Shown piece by piece: positions 1 through 9,485 of a stretch of 32,289 nt of DNA. The DNA is from Planctomycetota bacterium (lineage in GTDB: Bacteria; Planctomycetota; Phycisphaerae; WQYP01): positions 1 to 32,289 of the forward strand of contig JAKAVA010000067.1 in NCBI GenBank assembly GCA_021827645.1, written 5' to 3'. The notes below the pieces were generated by a model. The model was given only the letters and a program-made list of their open reading frames with translations. It was not told the origin of the DNA and did not search any database. Each line of letters opens with the position of its first letter. Positions within the stretch are counted from its first letter, which is position 1. The translations under genes were made by a program, and so were the position numbers.

Positions 1-172
1 GATAATCATTGCGTCCCTTGTAGCGGCGAAGCCGCAGCGCGTGGAGAATCTTGGAATCCGGCAGCCACTCCAGGAACAACCGGAGGGTTTTCAAGTCCGG
101 GGAATCATCCAGAGATTCCCAGTTGAAGAGTCTACCGGTGGTGGGGATACGCATGGAAGCACTCCGTTGCAT
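1..172 (-). CDS. Transposase N-terminus, IS4/IS5-like DDE type, cut by window edge
   Basis: The minus strand reads open from an ATG at 172 to the window edge, giving 57 residues. An alternative ATG at 154 starts the protein at MRIPTTGRLF. The peptide contains DSPDLKTLR, LPDSKILHALR and YKGRNDY. These resemble the N-terminal (DUF772-like) part of DDE transposases in which a short entry segment is followed by a GRxDYPV motif. The catalytic part would lie outside the window, so intactness cannot be judged. I recognise the family by pattern only; the exact IS family is uncertain. Confidence 0.6.
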   Translation of the reverse strand, partial: MQRSASMRIPTTGRLFNWESLDDSPDLKTLRLFLEWLPDSKILHALRLRRYKGRNDY

Positions 173-522
173 GAAACACCGGGCGGGCCACCAACGGCCG
201 CCGTAAGGCCAGCTCCTATACACCGCAACCAATGCCCGCGTCAAGTGCGGTGGGGTGTAAAAATTCCGGACGGATTTGATTATGGGGCCTGAACCGCATC
301 GAAACCGCGAATCCAGACGACTCCAAAATCAAATTCTGGTGTAAAGCAATTCTCGCCAACCCCGCCTGGCCCGTCGCCATGCTGTAATAACAACATCGCA
401 ACCGGCTCGGCGTGCGGCGGGATACCGCGCATAATTTGCTTATAGCCGTTAAACTTTTCGCCTGCGCAGCTTTTGGTTTAAGGCCGGCGCATGATGAAAT
501 TTGGTTCAGGGGTTTCATATCA
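173..522. other. Intergenic region between transposase and carB
   Basis: About 350 bases without a convincing gene. The open frame running into carB from 412 starts with GTG and encodes 37 residues unlike any CarB N-terminus. A short inverted repeat (CACCGCA at 221-227, TGCGGTG at 246-252) lies near where the end of the left insertion sequence might be. The carB promoter must lie here, but I see no clear hexamer pair. Confidence 0.4.
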
Positions 523-3500
523 ATGCCCAAGCGGACGGACATCAAAAGTATTCTGATTATCGGTTCAGGCCCGATCGTCATCGGACAGGGATGCGAATTT
601 GATTATTCGGGTACTCAGGCGTGCAAGGCACTCAAGGAAGAGGGTTACCGGGTGATTCTGGTGAATTCCAATCCCGCCACCATCATGACCGACCCCGACA
701 TGGCTGACCGCACCTATATCGAACCACTCACCGTTGAAGCGATTACCAAGATTATCGAAAAAGAACGCCCCGATGCGCTGCTGCCGACGCTCGGCGGACA
801 GACCGGTTTGAACCTGTCGGTGGCGCTGGCCGACGCGGGCGTGCTGGAAAAATATGGCGTCCGTATGATCGGTGCCACCCGTGAAGCGATTCATCGTGGC
901 GAAGATCGGAAAATATTCAAGCGGATCATGGAAGATATCGGCCTCAAGGTGCCCAAAAGCGGGCTCGCCTATACGCTTGATGAAGCCCGACAGGTGGTGG
1001 CAACCACCGGACTGCCGTGCATCATCCGTGCCTCATTCACGCTCGGCGGCACCGGATCGGGCATCGCATGGAACATGGAGGAATTTGAAACGCTCGCCCA
1101 GCGTGGTCTCGATGCATCCATGATTAACGAAATTCAGATTGATCAATCGCTCATCGGCTGGAAGGAATATGAACTCGAGGTCATGCGCGACCGGGCCGAC
1201 AATGTGGTGATCGTCTGCAGTATTGAAAATTTTGACCCCATGGGTGTCCATACCGGCGACAGCATCACCGTGGCCCCGGCTCAGACGCTGACCGACCGGG
1301 AATACCAGCGCATGCGCGACGCTTCGGTCGCTATTATTCGAGCCATCGGAGTTGAGACGGGCGGATCGAATATTCAATTTGCAATTAATCCGCGTAATGG
1401 GGATATGGTGGTGGTGGAGATGAACCCGCGCGTGTCGCGGTCGTCGGCGCTCGCCAGCAAGGCGACGGGATTCCCCATCGCCCGTATCGCCGCCAAATTG
1501 GCCGTGGGTTATACACTCGACGAACTTCCCAACGACATCACGCGCAAGACGGTGGCGTGTTTTGAACCATCCATCGATTACGTGGTGGTGAAGATACCTC
1601 GCTGGACGTTTGAAAAATTTCCCGATGCGGATGAAACGCTCACCACGCAGATGAAAAGTGTCGGCGAGGCGATGAGCATCGGGCGCACCTTTAAGGAGGC
1701 GCTGCAGAAGGGAATCCGGTCGATGGAGGTCAAGCGGTTCGGCTTGGGCCTGGACCGTATTGACAAATGGTGGCGCCGGGAGCAGGCGGAATATGACGCC
1801 TCCCGCGCCCGGCAGGAACAGACGCTCGGCCACCGCGGCAGTTTTGTCACCCTCACTGCCGCCATGGAAGAGGCCGCACAGGTCTGGCCCGTGCCGGAGG
1901 AAAAACTCATCCGCAAGCTCTCCGTTCCGTCGCAAGGGCGGCTCTATTACATCCGCTACGCGATGAAACTGGGGTATTCGGTTGAGAAGATTTACCAGCT
2001 TACCAACATCGATCCGTGGTTCCTGTCGCAGATCAAGGAATTGGTGGATTTTGAAGCCGCACTGCTTTCCAACCGGCAGACGGCAATTTCAGCCGCCCAA
2101 GGCTCGCTGGCCCCGACCGGGCAGGCGGCGTTTGGCGAGTTACTGCGACGGGCAAAAGAGTACGGCTATTCCGATGTGCAGCTTGCCACGGTTTGGGGGC
2201 TGAAAGCGGCGCGTGTGCGTGAAATGCGGAAATCATTGTCCATTGAGCCGGTCTACAAACTGGTGGACACCTGCGCCGCCGAATTCGAAGCCGCCACGCC
2301 CTATTATTATTCCAGTTATGAAAAACCGCTGATGAAGATGGTTCGTGGTCGGGTTGAGACGACCGCGGATGATGAAGTGCGCATCTCCGACCGCCGGAAG
2401 GTGATCATTCTCGGCGGCGGGCCGAACCGGATCGGGCAGGGGATTGAGTTTGACTATTGCTGCGTGCAGGCGGCATTTGCCTGCAGGGATCTCGGTTTTG
2501 AAAGCGTGATGATCAATTCCAATCCGGAAACGGTCAGCACCGACTACGACACGTCCGATCTGCTGTTTTTCGAACCGCTCACCCATGAGGATGTCCTCAA
2601 CATCATTGAGCGGGTCAACGGGCGTCCGCTCTCCGAGCCGGGTGGCTTGGTGCACGGCGTGATTGTTCAGTTTGGCGGGCAGACGCCGCTGAATCTGGCC
2701 CGGGGCCTCAAAGACGCCGGCGTACCCATCATCGGCACGGCCGTGGAATCCATCGAGGCGGCTGAAGATCGTGAGAAATTTAATAATCTCATCCGGCAAC
2801 TGGGTCTGCGCCAGCCCGAAGGGGGCATCGCCTTCAGCGGCGAAGAGGCCCGCCGGGCGGCTGAAAAAATCGGCTACCCGGTGCTGGTACGTCCCAGTTT
2901 TGTGCTCGGCGGCCGGGCGATGGAAATCGTCTCCACCGAAGCCCAGCTGGATTATTACATCCGCCACGCCGTGGAGGTGGCCGATGATCACCCCGTCCTG
3001 ATTGACCGATTCCTCGGCGATGCGACGGAGGTGGATGTCGACGCTCTGGGGGACGGCGAATCCTTCATGGTGCTGGGTGTGATGGAGCATATTGAAGAGG
3101 CGGGCATCCACTCCGGCGATTCCGCCTGTTCGCTCCCGCCATTCAGCCTGGCTCCGGAGATCATCGATCAGATACGCCGCAATACTCTCGCGCTGGCGTC
3201 GGCGCTGAAAGTTCGCGGGTTGATGAATGTGCAGTTTGCCATCAAAGATGATCAGGTATACGTGCTGGAGGTCAATCCACGTGCGAGCCGGACGGTGCCG
3301 TTTGTCAGCAAAGCAACCGGCGTGCCGTGGGCCCGGATCGCCGCCAAACTCATGTGTGGAAAAACCCTCTCCGAGTTGGGCATCTCCCGTGAGGTGATCC
3401 CGCAGAAGCACGTGGCGGTGAAGGAAAGCGTGTTCCCATTTAATAAATTCCCCGGCGTGGATGTGATCCTTGGCCCCGAGATGCGCTCCACCGGTGAAGT

Positions 3501-3990
3501 CATGGGCATTGACCGTACGTTCCCGGTGGCGTACGCCAAATCCCAGATGGCGGCCGGCGGAAGCCTGCCAACCTCCGGAACGGTCTACATCAGTGTGCGC
3601 GATACGGATAAAGCCGCGATCGTGCCGATCGCCCGGAAAATCGCCTCCGCCGGTTTCAGCATCATCTGTACGGGCGGCACCTATAAAGTGCTTGAGGCGG
3701 CCGCGGTTCCGTGCAGCCGGATTAATAAAATTCAGGAAGGGCGTCCGAACATCATCGATGTGATTAAAAATCATCAGGTGCAGCTACTGATCAATACGCC
3801 CACGCACAAAGGCCCCACCACCGATGAGGGTCAGATTCGCGCCGCGGCCGTGCTGCACAAAATCCCGATCATCACCACCGTAACCGCTGCCGAGGCGGCC
3901 GCCGAGGCGATGGTGAGCCTCAAGGCGACGGATTGGACCGTTAAGCCCATTCAGGAATATTACGCCGAAATGGTTGAATCATCGAAATAG
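523..3990 (+). CDS. carB: Carbamoyl-phosphate synthase large subunit
   Basis: CarB makes carbamoyl phosphate from bicarbonate, ammonia supplied by the CarA glutaminase, and two ATP, for pyrimidine and arginine synthesis. The start at 523 gives [17 protein letters not shown], which matches family N-termini; an upstream GTG at 412 would add 37 unrelated residues. The two homologous halves are visible: [19 protein letters not shown] with [12 protein letters not shown] in the first, and [17 protein letters not shown] with [13 protein letters not shown] in the second. Each has an ATP-grasp domain ([18 protein letters not shown] and [18 protein letters not shown]). The C-terminal MGS-like allosteric domain holds [12 protein letters not shown] and EGRPNIID. 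At 1155 residues it is longer than the roughly 1070 of E. coli CarB; part of the extra length is in the central oligomerisation region and the linker before the second half. carA is not in the window. AGGGG upstream of the start is a weak ribosome site. Confidence 0.96.
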   Translation: MPKRTDIKSILIIGSGPIVIGQGCEFDYSGTQACKALKEEGYRVILVNSNPATIMTDPDMADRTYIEPLTVEAITKIIEKERPDALLPTLGGQTGLNLSVALADAGVLEKYGVRMIGATREAIHRGEDRKIFKRIMEDIGLKVPKSGLAYTLDEARQVVATTGLPCIIRASFTLGGTGSGIAWNMEEFETLAQRGLDASMINEIQIDQSLIGWKEYELEVMRDRADNVVIVCSIENFDPMGVHTGDSITVAPAQTLTDREYQRMRDASVAIIRAIGVETGGSNIQFAINPRNGDMVVVEMNPRVSRSSALASKATGFPIARIAAKLAVGYTLDELPNDITRKTVACFEPSIDYVVVKIPRWTFEKFPDADETLTTQMKSVGEAMSIGRTFKEALQKGIRSMEVKRFGLGLDRIDKWWRREQAEYDASRARQEQTLGHRGSFVTLTAAMEEAAQVWPVPEEKLIRKLSVPSQGRLYYIRYAMKLGYSVEKIYQLTNIDPWFLSQIKELVDFEAALLSNRQTAISAAQGSLAPTGQAAFGELLRRAKEYGYSDVQLATVWGLKAARVREMRKSLSIEPVYKLVDTCAAEFEAATPYYYSSYEKPLMKMVRGRVETTADDEVRISDRRKVIILGGGPNRIGQGIEFDYCCVQAAFACRDLGFESVMINSNPETVSTDYDTSDLLFFEPLTHEDVLNIIERVNGRPLSEPGGLVHGVIVQFGGQTPLNLARGLKDAGVPIIGTAVESIEAAEDREKFNNLIRQLGLRQPEGGIAFSGEEARRAAEKIGYPVLVRPSFVLGGRAMEIVSTEAQLDYYIRHAVEVADDHPVLIDRFLGDATEVDVDALGDGESFMVLGVMEHIEEAGIHSGDSACSLPPFSLAPEIIDQIRRNTLALASALKVRGLMNVQFAIKDDQVYVLEVNPRASRTVPFVSKATGVPWARIAAKLMCGKTLSELGISREVIPQKHVAVKESVFPFNKFPGVDVILGPEMRSTGEVMGIDRTFPVAYAKSQMAAGGSLPTSGTVYISVRDTDKAAIVPIARKIASAGFSIICTGGTYKVLEAAAVPCSRINKIQEGRPNIIDVIKNHQVQLLINTPTHKGPTTDEGQIRAAAVLHKIPIITTVTAAEAAAEAMVSLKATDWTVKPIQEYYAEMVESSK

Positions 3991-4205
3991 GCCGTTCCGA
4001 TCGATGCTCGACCGGCGTGTGAGTTCGAGCCTATCCGGCGGTGGAATCGACCGGCTATGCCGGGCAGAAATCGCTGCCCCGAGGCATGCAGCCGATAATG
4101 GCAAATCTCCGGTTTCCTCATCACCCGGGTGCCGGGGCCGCCCGATACTCTCTGTACATGTCAGCTCATCCTGAATGAAGCGGCGTACGTAATTTGGAGA
4201 GGGCC

Positions 4206-5615
4206 ATGATCGCAGAGACGGCTCAGTACAGTGATCCATCAAAGGTTCAAGATATACCGGGCAAAGTGTATCTTTCGGAGTTGATGGGGGCGCTGAGTTA
4301 TGCCTTGGATCTAACCGAGGGGCTACCGCCGGGGCACTGCCTGCGAGCCTGCTGGATCGGCACACAGATTGCGATTGAACTATGCCTGGACGACGAGGCA
4401 CTTTCCGATACTTTTTTCACCATTTTGCTTAAAGATGCCGGATGTTCCAGCAACGCCGCCCGCATTTATGAACTTTACGATAACGACGATTTATCGGTCA
4501 AGGCAGATTTTTACACCGTGAATAATCAAAGCCTGGTTCAGGTGACGAAATTTGTCTGGTCTCATCTGGCGCCGCATGCTCCCATCCGAGAAAAACTCTC
4601 GCGACTCGTGCACCTGGCCGTTAACGGAAATGAACTGCAGGATGAAGTGGTATCGGCCCGATGCCAGCGAGGAGCCGCCATCGCCAAACGGATGGGGTTT
4701 AATGATCGTGTGGCTGAGGCGATCAACGGCCTCAACGAGCATTGGAACGGAAACGGGCGCCCGAACCGCCTCAGCGGCAGCGTCATCCCGTTGCAGAGCC
4801 GCATTGCTCTGCTCGCGCAGGTGACGGAAATCTTTTATTCGGCGGGTGGTCCGGCCCAGGCACTCAAGGAAGTTTACCAGCGTAGCGGCACTTGGTTTGA
4901 TCCGCGGCTGGTGACGGCATTGAGCCGTGCGGCGGGCAAACCGGGTTTCTGGTCCACCCTCAAATCCACGAATTTGGAAAAGACCGTCATGAGCCTGGAG
5001 CCGGCATCTCATGCCATGGAGGTGGACGATCAGCAGATCGACATCATCGCCGAGGCGTTCGCGGAGGTGATTGACTCCAAGAGCCCCTTTACCTCCGGCC
5101 ATTCCGACCGCGTGGCGATCTTTGCCGATGCCATCGCCGCGGAACTCGGCTTTTCCCCGGCTCGGCGCCGGTGGCTGCGGCGTATTGCGCTGCTGCACGA
5201 TATCGGCAAGTTAGGCGTCAGCAATGCCATTCTGGATAAGCCCGGCAAACTTACCGATGAGGAATGGACGAGCATCCGTCGGCACCCGGTCTATTCACGC
5301 AGCATCTTGGAACGCATCTCGATATTTGCCTCTCTGGCTCCGGTTGCCGGGGCCCACCACGAGCGGCTTGATGGCCGGGGCTATCCCGACGGGATCAGCG
5401 CGGATCAGATTTCCATTGAAACCCGCGTCATCACCACCGCTGATGTTTTTGATGCCCTGACCGCCGACCGCCCGTATCGCAAAGCCATGTCACTGGAACA
5501 GGCCATGGAGATTCTGGAAAAGGATCGGGGTACGGCGATTGATGGTGATTGCCTTGATGCCCTGAAAAGGGCGATTGAAAACTCGGGCGGTGCTCTGCTG
5601 AACTCTGATCATTAA
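4206..5615 (+). CDS. HD-GYP domain phosphodiesterase with degenerate first HD domain
   Basis: Probable cytosolic cyclic-di-GMP phosphodiesterase or related metal-dependent phosphohydrolase, 469 residues. The C-terminal HD-GYP domain is complete in its signature residues: GHSDR, HDIGK at 331-335, the HHERLDGRGYP block at 384-394 with GYP at 392-394, and DVFDALTADRPYR. The N-terminal half (about residues 20-230) is a second, diverged HD-like domain. There the HD motif position reads LLKDAGCSSNAAR (74-86), with Lys in place of His, and a later block, EHWNGNGRPNRL, echoes the GYP loop. No membrane segments or receiver domain are seen, so the input signal is unknown. ATG at 4206 is chosen because GGAGAGGG lies just upstream; the in-frame TTG at 4194 is less likely. 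It lies 215 bases after carB, so an operon is doubtful. Confidence 0.9.
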   Translation: MIAETAQYSDPSKVQDIPGKVYLSELMGALSYALDLTEGLPPGHCLRACWIGTQIAIELCLDDEALSDTFFTILLKDAGCSSNAARIYELYDNDDLSVKADFYTVNNQSLVQVTKFVWSHLAPHAPIREKLSRLVHLAVNGNELQDEVVSARCQRGAAIAKRMGFNDRVAEAINGLNEHWNGNGRPNRLSGSVIPLQSRIALLAQVTEIFYSAGGPAQALKEVYQRSGTWFDPRLVTALSRAAGKPGFWSTLKSTNLEKTVMSLEPASHAMEVDDQQIDIIAEAFAEVIDSKSPFTSGHSDRVAIFADAIAAELGFSPARRRWLRRIALLHDIGKLGVSNAILDKPGKLTDEEWTSIRRHPVYSRSILERISIFASLAPVAGAHHERLDGRGYPDGISADQISIETRVITTADVFDALTADRPYRKAMSLEQAMEILEKDRGTAIDGDCLDALKRAIENSGGALLNSDH

Positions 5616-5679
5616 ACAGATTGGCAAATCGGTAAAGCCAGGACGTGGTCGCCCTTCGCCCCTGCCTGCCGCCCGGCGG

Positions 5680-6387
5680 TCAGAACATGCCGAGCTGCAG
5701 TTTGGCGGCTTCCGACATGCGATCTTTAGTCCATGCCGGCTCCCAGACCAGATTCACTTTGGCCGATTTGATTCCCTCCACCGATGCGACCGCCTGCTGA
5801 ACCTGCGGGGGCATGGTGCCGGCAACCGGGCAGCCGGGCGCGGTGAGGGTCATGTCCACCAGCACATCCTTTTCCGGCGAAATTTCAATACGGTAGATCA
5901 GGCCCAGATCATAAATATTGACGGGAATCTCGGGATCATAAATCGTGCGTAATTTTTCAATGATATCCGCCTCCATCGCACTGTTTTCAATCGCGGAGAT
6001 GATCTGGGTCGGCGTCGCCGGGCCATTGCCGTCGGCGGATGAATCGGGCGGGCGAATGCCCGGTGTGGGGGGCGTGGCGTTGACCGGCAGGGGAACGGAA
6101 TTCGGGTTTTTGAATACAAACCCCCGTCCCGCTGTATCATCCCGATAGGTGATTTCGGTTCCCTGCAGGCTTGGCAGGCTCACCGGGTCGCAGGCGATGG
6201 TGATTCCCAGCGATTCAAAAATCACATCGTCGTCATGCCTAACTTCAGTCAGGTCCAGACTGTAATTGAACCCCTGAACATTTCGTCCTTTGATGCCGAC
6301 GCGCAGCACGGCCTGATCGGACATGCCCTGTTCCGCGATGATTTTTTTAATTTCGGCCGCAGCCGCTTCGGTAACCGTTATGGCCAT
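5680..6387 (-). CDS. Fusion of cysteine-less IscA/HesB-like domain with SufT (MIP18/DUF59) domain
   Basis: Last gene of the SUF operon, 235 residues, starting 5 bases after sufU. Residues 1-97 follow the A-type Fe-S carrier fold: VTEAAAAEIKKII, GFNYSLDL at 39-46, IACDPVSLPSLQGTEI, and FVFKNPN at 90-96. All three cluster-binding cysteines of that family are absent. The first position, normally CSGF, reads VQGF (37-40), and the CGC after NPN is replaced by a Pro-rich stretch. The only Cys in this half is C66, at a different site. A Pro/Ser/Gly linker (about 98-128) leads to a MIP18/DUF59 domain (about 130-235) with DPEIPVNIYDLGLIY and TAPGCP containing the conserved Cys (C186). MIP18/SufT proteins act late in Fe-S protein maturation. 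I infer that the first domain is structural or a binding platform rather than a cluster carrier. Confidence 0.88.
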   Translation of the reverse strand: MAITVTEAAAAEIKKIIAEQGMSDQAVLRVGIKGRNVQGFNYSLDLTEVRHDDDVIFESLGITIACDPVSLPSLQGTEITYRDDTAGRGFVFKNPNSVPLPVNATPPTPGIRPPDSSADGNGPATPTQIISAIENSAMEADIIEKLRTIYDPEIPVNIYDLGLIYRIEISPEKDVLVDMTLTAPGCPVAGTMPPQVQQAVASVEGIKSAKVNLVWEPAWTKDRMSEAAKLQLGMF

Positions 6388-6392
6388 AGTTA

Positions 6393-6845
6393 TTACTCGG
6401 TTTTAGCCTCACTCCGGTCATCTTTAAGTGCCGCATCGAGGGTGTGCCATGCCAGTGTGGCGCACTTGATGCGAACCGGAAACTCGCGCACGCCGGAAAA
6501 AACCTCGAGTTTGTCGAGACCGTCGACATCGATCGGCTCATGCATCGGCGTGGTGAGGAGGGTGTGAAATTTGGTGAACAGCGATTTCGCCTCTTGAATC
6601 GTGCGCCCTTTGATCGCTTCGGTCATCATCGACGCCGACGCCGTGGAAATCGCGCACCCGGCGCCGGTAAAACTGGCGTCCTGAATCCGATCACCGTCCA
6701 TCTTCAGATAGAGTTCCAGCCGGTCGCCGCAGAGCGGATTGTGCCCCTTGGCATGATGATCGGCATCGGTCAGGGGATGAAAGTTCCGTGGTTTTCGATT
6801 GTGGTCGATGATGGTCTGCTGGTAAAGTTCGCGCAGGTCGGACAT
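6393..6845 (-). CDS. sufU: SufU-type Fe-S assembly protein / zinc-dependent sulfurtransferase
   Basis: SufU accepts persulfide sulfur from SufS in SUF systems lacking SufE. The 150-residue protein has the SufU set of cysteines: C39 in NPLCGD with D41, C64 in GAGCAIS, and C128 in RIKCATLAW. The N-terminal YQQTIIDHNRKPRNF is also typical. Spacing between the second and third cysteines is long, as in SufU rather than IscU. The ATG overlaps the sufS stop codon by one base (TGATG), which indicates translational coupling. No SufE was found in the window, which fits SufU as the SufS partner. Confidence 0.95.
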   Translation of the reverse strand: MSDLRELYQQTIIDHNRKPRNFHPLTDADHHAKGHNPLCGDRLELYLKMDGDRIQDASFTGAGCAISTASASMMTEAIKGRTIQEAKSLFTKFHTLLTTPMHEPIDVDGLDKLEVFSGVREFPVRIKCATLAWHTLDAALKDDRSEAKTE

Positions 6846-8098
6846 CAGCGAAATACCTCGATCACCCGGCGCAGGCCGGTGGCAAGAGCATCAATATCCT
6901 CCGGCGTGTTGTAAAACGCCAGCGATGCCCGGGCCGTGGCGGGAATGTGATAAAAATCCATCAGCGGCTGGCAGCAATGATGTCCGGTGCGGATGGCGAT
7001 ATGCTCCTGATCCAGAATGGTGCCGATATCGTGCGGGTGCGCTCCGTCAAGCAGAAACGAAATCACGGAGGCCTTGTGCCGGGCCTGGCCTACGATCCGC
7101 AGTCCCGGAATCGTACGAAGAACTTTTTCCGCATAGGAGAGCAGATTCGCCTCCACCTCCGCCACGCGCGACATATTCAGTCGGGTCAGGTAATCAATCG
7201 CCGCTCCCAAACCGATCGCGCCGGCAATATCCGGCGTACCGGCCTCAAATTTATGCGGAACGACATTCCACGTAGAGCCTTCAAAACTCACGGTGCTGAT
7301 CATATCGCCGCCGCCCTGATACGGCGGCATGGCATCGAGCAGTTCACCGCGTGCCCAGAGCGCCCCGATTCCGGTCGGCCCACACATCTTATGGCCCGAG
7401 AAGGTGAAGAAATCGCAATCCAGTGCCGCTACATCCACCGGCATATGGGCGACCGACTGGGCACCATCCACCAGCATCAGTGCCCCATGACGATGGGCGA
7501 TCTGCGTGAGTTCCGCAATCGGATTGATCGTTCCCAGCACGTTGGAAATGTGCGTCACAGCCACCAGAGCCGCACCTTGACCTACCAGACGCTCAAAAGC
7601 GGCGATATCCAGTTCGCCGTCGGCGGTAACGGGGGTCACTTCAATTTTCGCCCCGGTGCGGGCGGCCACCATCTGCCATGGCACGATATTGGAGTGATGT
7701 TCCATCTGGGTGAGCACGATGCGGCTGCCGGGCTTGAGATTCTGCAGACCCCAGGTCATGGCCACCAGATTAATCGCCTCGGTGCAGCCGCGGGTAAAGA
7801 CGACTTCCCGCGGGTTGCGTGCACCGATGAATGCCGCCGTCCGTGTACGGGCGGATTCATAGGCGTCGGTCGCCTCGACACTGAGTCGATACACGCCGCG
7901 ATGAATGTTGGCGTTCATGGATTTGTAATATCGTGTGGTGACGGCGATGACGGCGTCGGGCTTCTGGCTGGTGGCGGCATTATCCAGATAAACCACCGGC
8001 CGCTCGCCGCAGTACAGAATGGGAAAATCCGCCCGCACATCGAGGCTGGTCCACGGCGGAGACGGGGCTCGGGTCGTTTTGGGCGGGAGTGTCGGCAT
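6845..8098 (-). CDS. sufS: Cysteine desulfurase, SufS class
   Basis: PLP-dependent enzyme that releases sulfur from L-cysteine as an enzyme-bound persulfide for cluster assembly. The 417-residue protein contains YLDNAATSQKP at 37-47, HHSNIVPWQ at 134-142, DGAQSVAH at 211-218, the PLP lysine K237 in FSGHKMCGPTG, and the catalytic cysteine C375 in RTGHHCCQPLM. RTGHHC identifies a class II (SufS) desulfurase rather than IscS/NifS. It is followed by a second cysteine, C376, in place of the usual Ala. The start overlaps the sufD stop by one base (TAATG), so the two genes are probably translationally coupled. Confidence 0.97.
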   Translation of the reverse strand: MPTLPPKTTRAPSPPWTSLDVRADFPILYCGERPVVYLDNAATSQKPDAVIAVTTRYYKSMNANIHRGVYRLSVEATDAYESARTRTAAFIGARNPREVVFTRGCTEAINLVAMTWGLQNLKPGSRIVLTQMEHHSNIVPWQMVAARTGAKIEVTPVTADGELDIAAFERLVGQGAALVAVTHISNVLGTINPIAELTQIAHRHGALMLVDGAQSVAHMPVDVAALDCDFFTFSGHKMCGPTGIGALWARGELLDAMPPYQGGGDMISTVSFEGSTWNVVPHKFEAGTPDIAGAIGLGAAIDYLTRLNMSRVAEVEANLLSYAEKVLRTIPGLRIVGQARHKASVISFLLDGAHPHDIGTILDQEHIAIRTGHHCCQPLMDFYHIPATARASLAFYNTPEDIDALATGLRRVIEVFR

Positions 8099-9441
8099 TA
8101 TGATTCCACCGATTCAATATGCAGTTGATGCAGACATTCCGATGTCAGGGTCGAGAGAGTTTCCCGCACCTCCGGATGGATAATCCGATTGAGAACATCA
8201 CCGGCAAATGCGTAGGTGAGCAGCGACCGGGCACGCGCGGCACTTACCCCGCGGCTCTGCAGATAGAACAACTGCTCTTCATCAATGGGGCCGGTGGTCG
8301 ATCCGTGCGTACATTTGACATCGTTGGCGTAAATTTCAAGCTGCGGCTGGGAATTCATCACCGCATCGTCGGAGAGCAGCATCGTTTTGCTGGTCTGTTT
8401 GCTGTCGGTTTTCTGTGCGTCGGGCCGCACCAGAATTTTACCCCGGAAAACGCCTGTCGCATTCCCCGCGAGCAGACTTTTATACAGCTCGTGGCTGGGG
8501 CAGTTTTCGGCGGCATGATCCAGAGTCGTGTGGTTATCCACACGCTGATTGCCGGAACTGATCGTCAGACCGTTAAGCGTCGCTTCGCCGAACGGTTCGG
8601 CCAGGTGTACGGTCATATTATTACGGACGAGCAGTGCCCCGGCATTAAAGGTGAGGGATTGAAATTTTGCCCCGGCGTGGACATGAACCGCTTCATTGGC
8701 CACATGAAACGCGTGCGGGGCCTCCCGCTCCAGCTTGATGAGTTCAAGCCGAGAGTCGCGGCCGCAGATCACCTCGGTGGCGGCATTGGTAAGTGGAGGG
8801 TGATCCGATTCAAGACTTGCAAAGCTCTGAATGATGGTTGCCTGCGATCCGCTGCAGGCGCTGATCAGGCATCGCGGAAACACAACCGTCGGCCGGGCAT
8901 GTCGCGTCGTGAACCAGAGAATATGAATCGGCTTCTGCACCGCCACCCCGGCGGGGAGATAAAGGAAGATGCCGTCGGAAAACCCCGCGGTATTGAGCGC
9001 TGCAAAACCATTGCTCATGGCCGGAAGTTCATGGCCCAGATACCGGCGAATACGATCCGTTCGGTCACCGGAGGCATCGTGGAAGCATTGGAATTCAATC
9101 AGCCGCGCCAGATCGCCGATCTCGGAGAGCTCCGGCGAAAAATAACCATCAACAAATACCAGTTCATAAAACCCCCGCCCGGCCAGGCTGACACCGGCCA
9201 ACTCGCCGCGACCTGCGGAGCCGGGACCGGCAGCGGGGCGGAAGGATGTCTGCGTGATCGGGGTGATGTTGATGTAGCGCCACTGTTCATCGTCGGCGGA
9301 CGGCCAACCGATTTTTTCAAAGGCTGCAGCGCCGGCGTGGTGAAATTCCTCCAGCCATTTGTGGCCGTGATGCGGGCCGATATGCGGTGTATGTGCCGTC
9401 CGGCCTTTCAGGCGCTGGTCGGTCTGAACTGTCTGGGTCAT
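8098..9441 (-). CDS. sufD: SUF scaffold subunit SufD
   Basis: SufD pairs with SufB in the SufB-C2-D scaffold on which the Fe-S cluster is built. The 447-residue protein has the family's variable N-terminus with KIGWPSADDEQWRY, followed by a beta-helix core. The conserved C-terminal segment contains RGKILVRPDAQKTDSKQT, NDVKCTHGSTTG (C377, H379) and DEEQLFYLQSRG. The Cys and His of the CTHG motif correspond to the SufD residues known to matter for cluster formation at the SufB-SufD interface. GGGGAG lies about 8 bases before the ATG. It starts 44 bases downstream of the sufC stop codon. Confidence 0.94.
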   Translation of the reverse strand: MTQTVQTDQRLKGRTAHTPHIGPHHGHKWLEEFHHAGAAAFEKIGWPSADDEQWRYINITPITQTSFRPAAGPGSAGRGELAGVSLAGRGFYELVFVDGYFSPELSEIGDLARLIEFQCFHDASGDRTDRIRRYLGHELPAMSNGFAALNTAGFSDGIFLYLPAGVAVQKPIHILWFTTRHARPTVVFPRCLISACSGSQATIIQSFASLESDHPPLTNAATEVICGRDSRLELIKLEREAPHAFHVANEAVHVHAGAKFQSLTFNAGALLVRNNMTVHLAEPFGEATLNGLTISSGNQRVDNHTTLDHAAENCPSHELYKSLLAGNATGVFRGKILVRPDAQKTDSKQTSKTMLLSDDAVMNSQPQLEIYANDVKCTHGSTTGPIDEEQLFYLQSRGVSAARARSLLTYAFAGDVLNRIIHPEVRETLSTLTSECLHQLHIESVES

Positions 9442-9485
9442 GAGTAATACTCCCCGGAGTTTCCGTTATTCATCAGCCGCTGATT

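Noticed and set aside
1033-1935. Long minus-strand open frame inside carB
   Set aside because: Opposite-strand shadow of a gene with strong codon bias; no recognisable protein and carB is certain here.
2233-3774. Minus-strand open frame of 513 codons inside carB
   Set aside because: Low-complexity His/Asp/Gly-rich product typical of antisense reading; it overlaps conserved CarB domains.
4062-4079. Hairpin GGGCAG/CTGCCC after carB as a terminator
   Set aside because: Only six base pairs and no following T-run.
8119-9447. Plus-strand open frame antisense to sufD
   Set aside because: Product has no family resemblance, while sufD on the other strand carries clear motifs.
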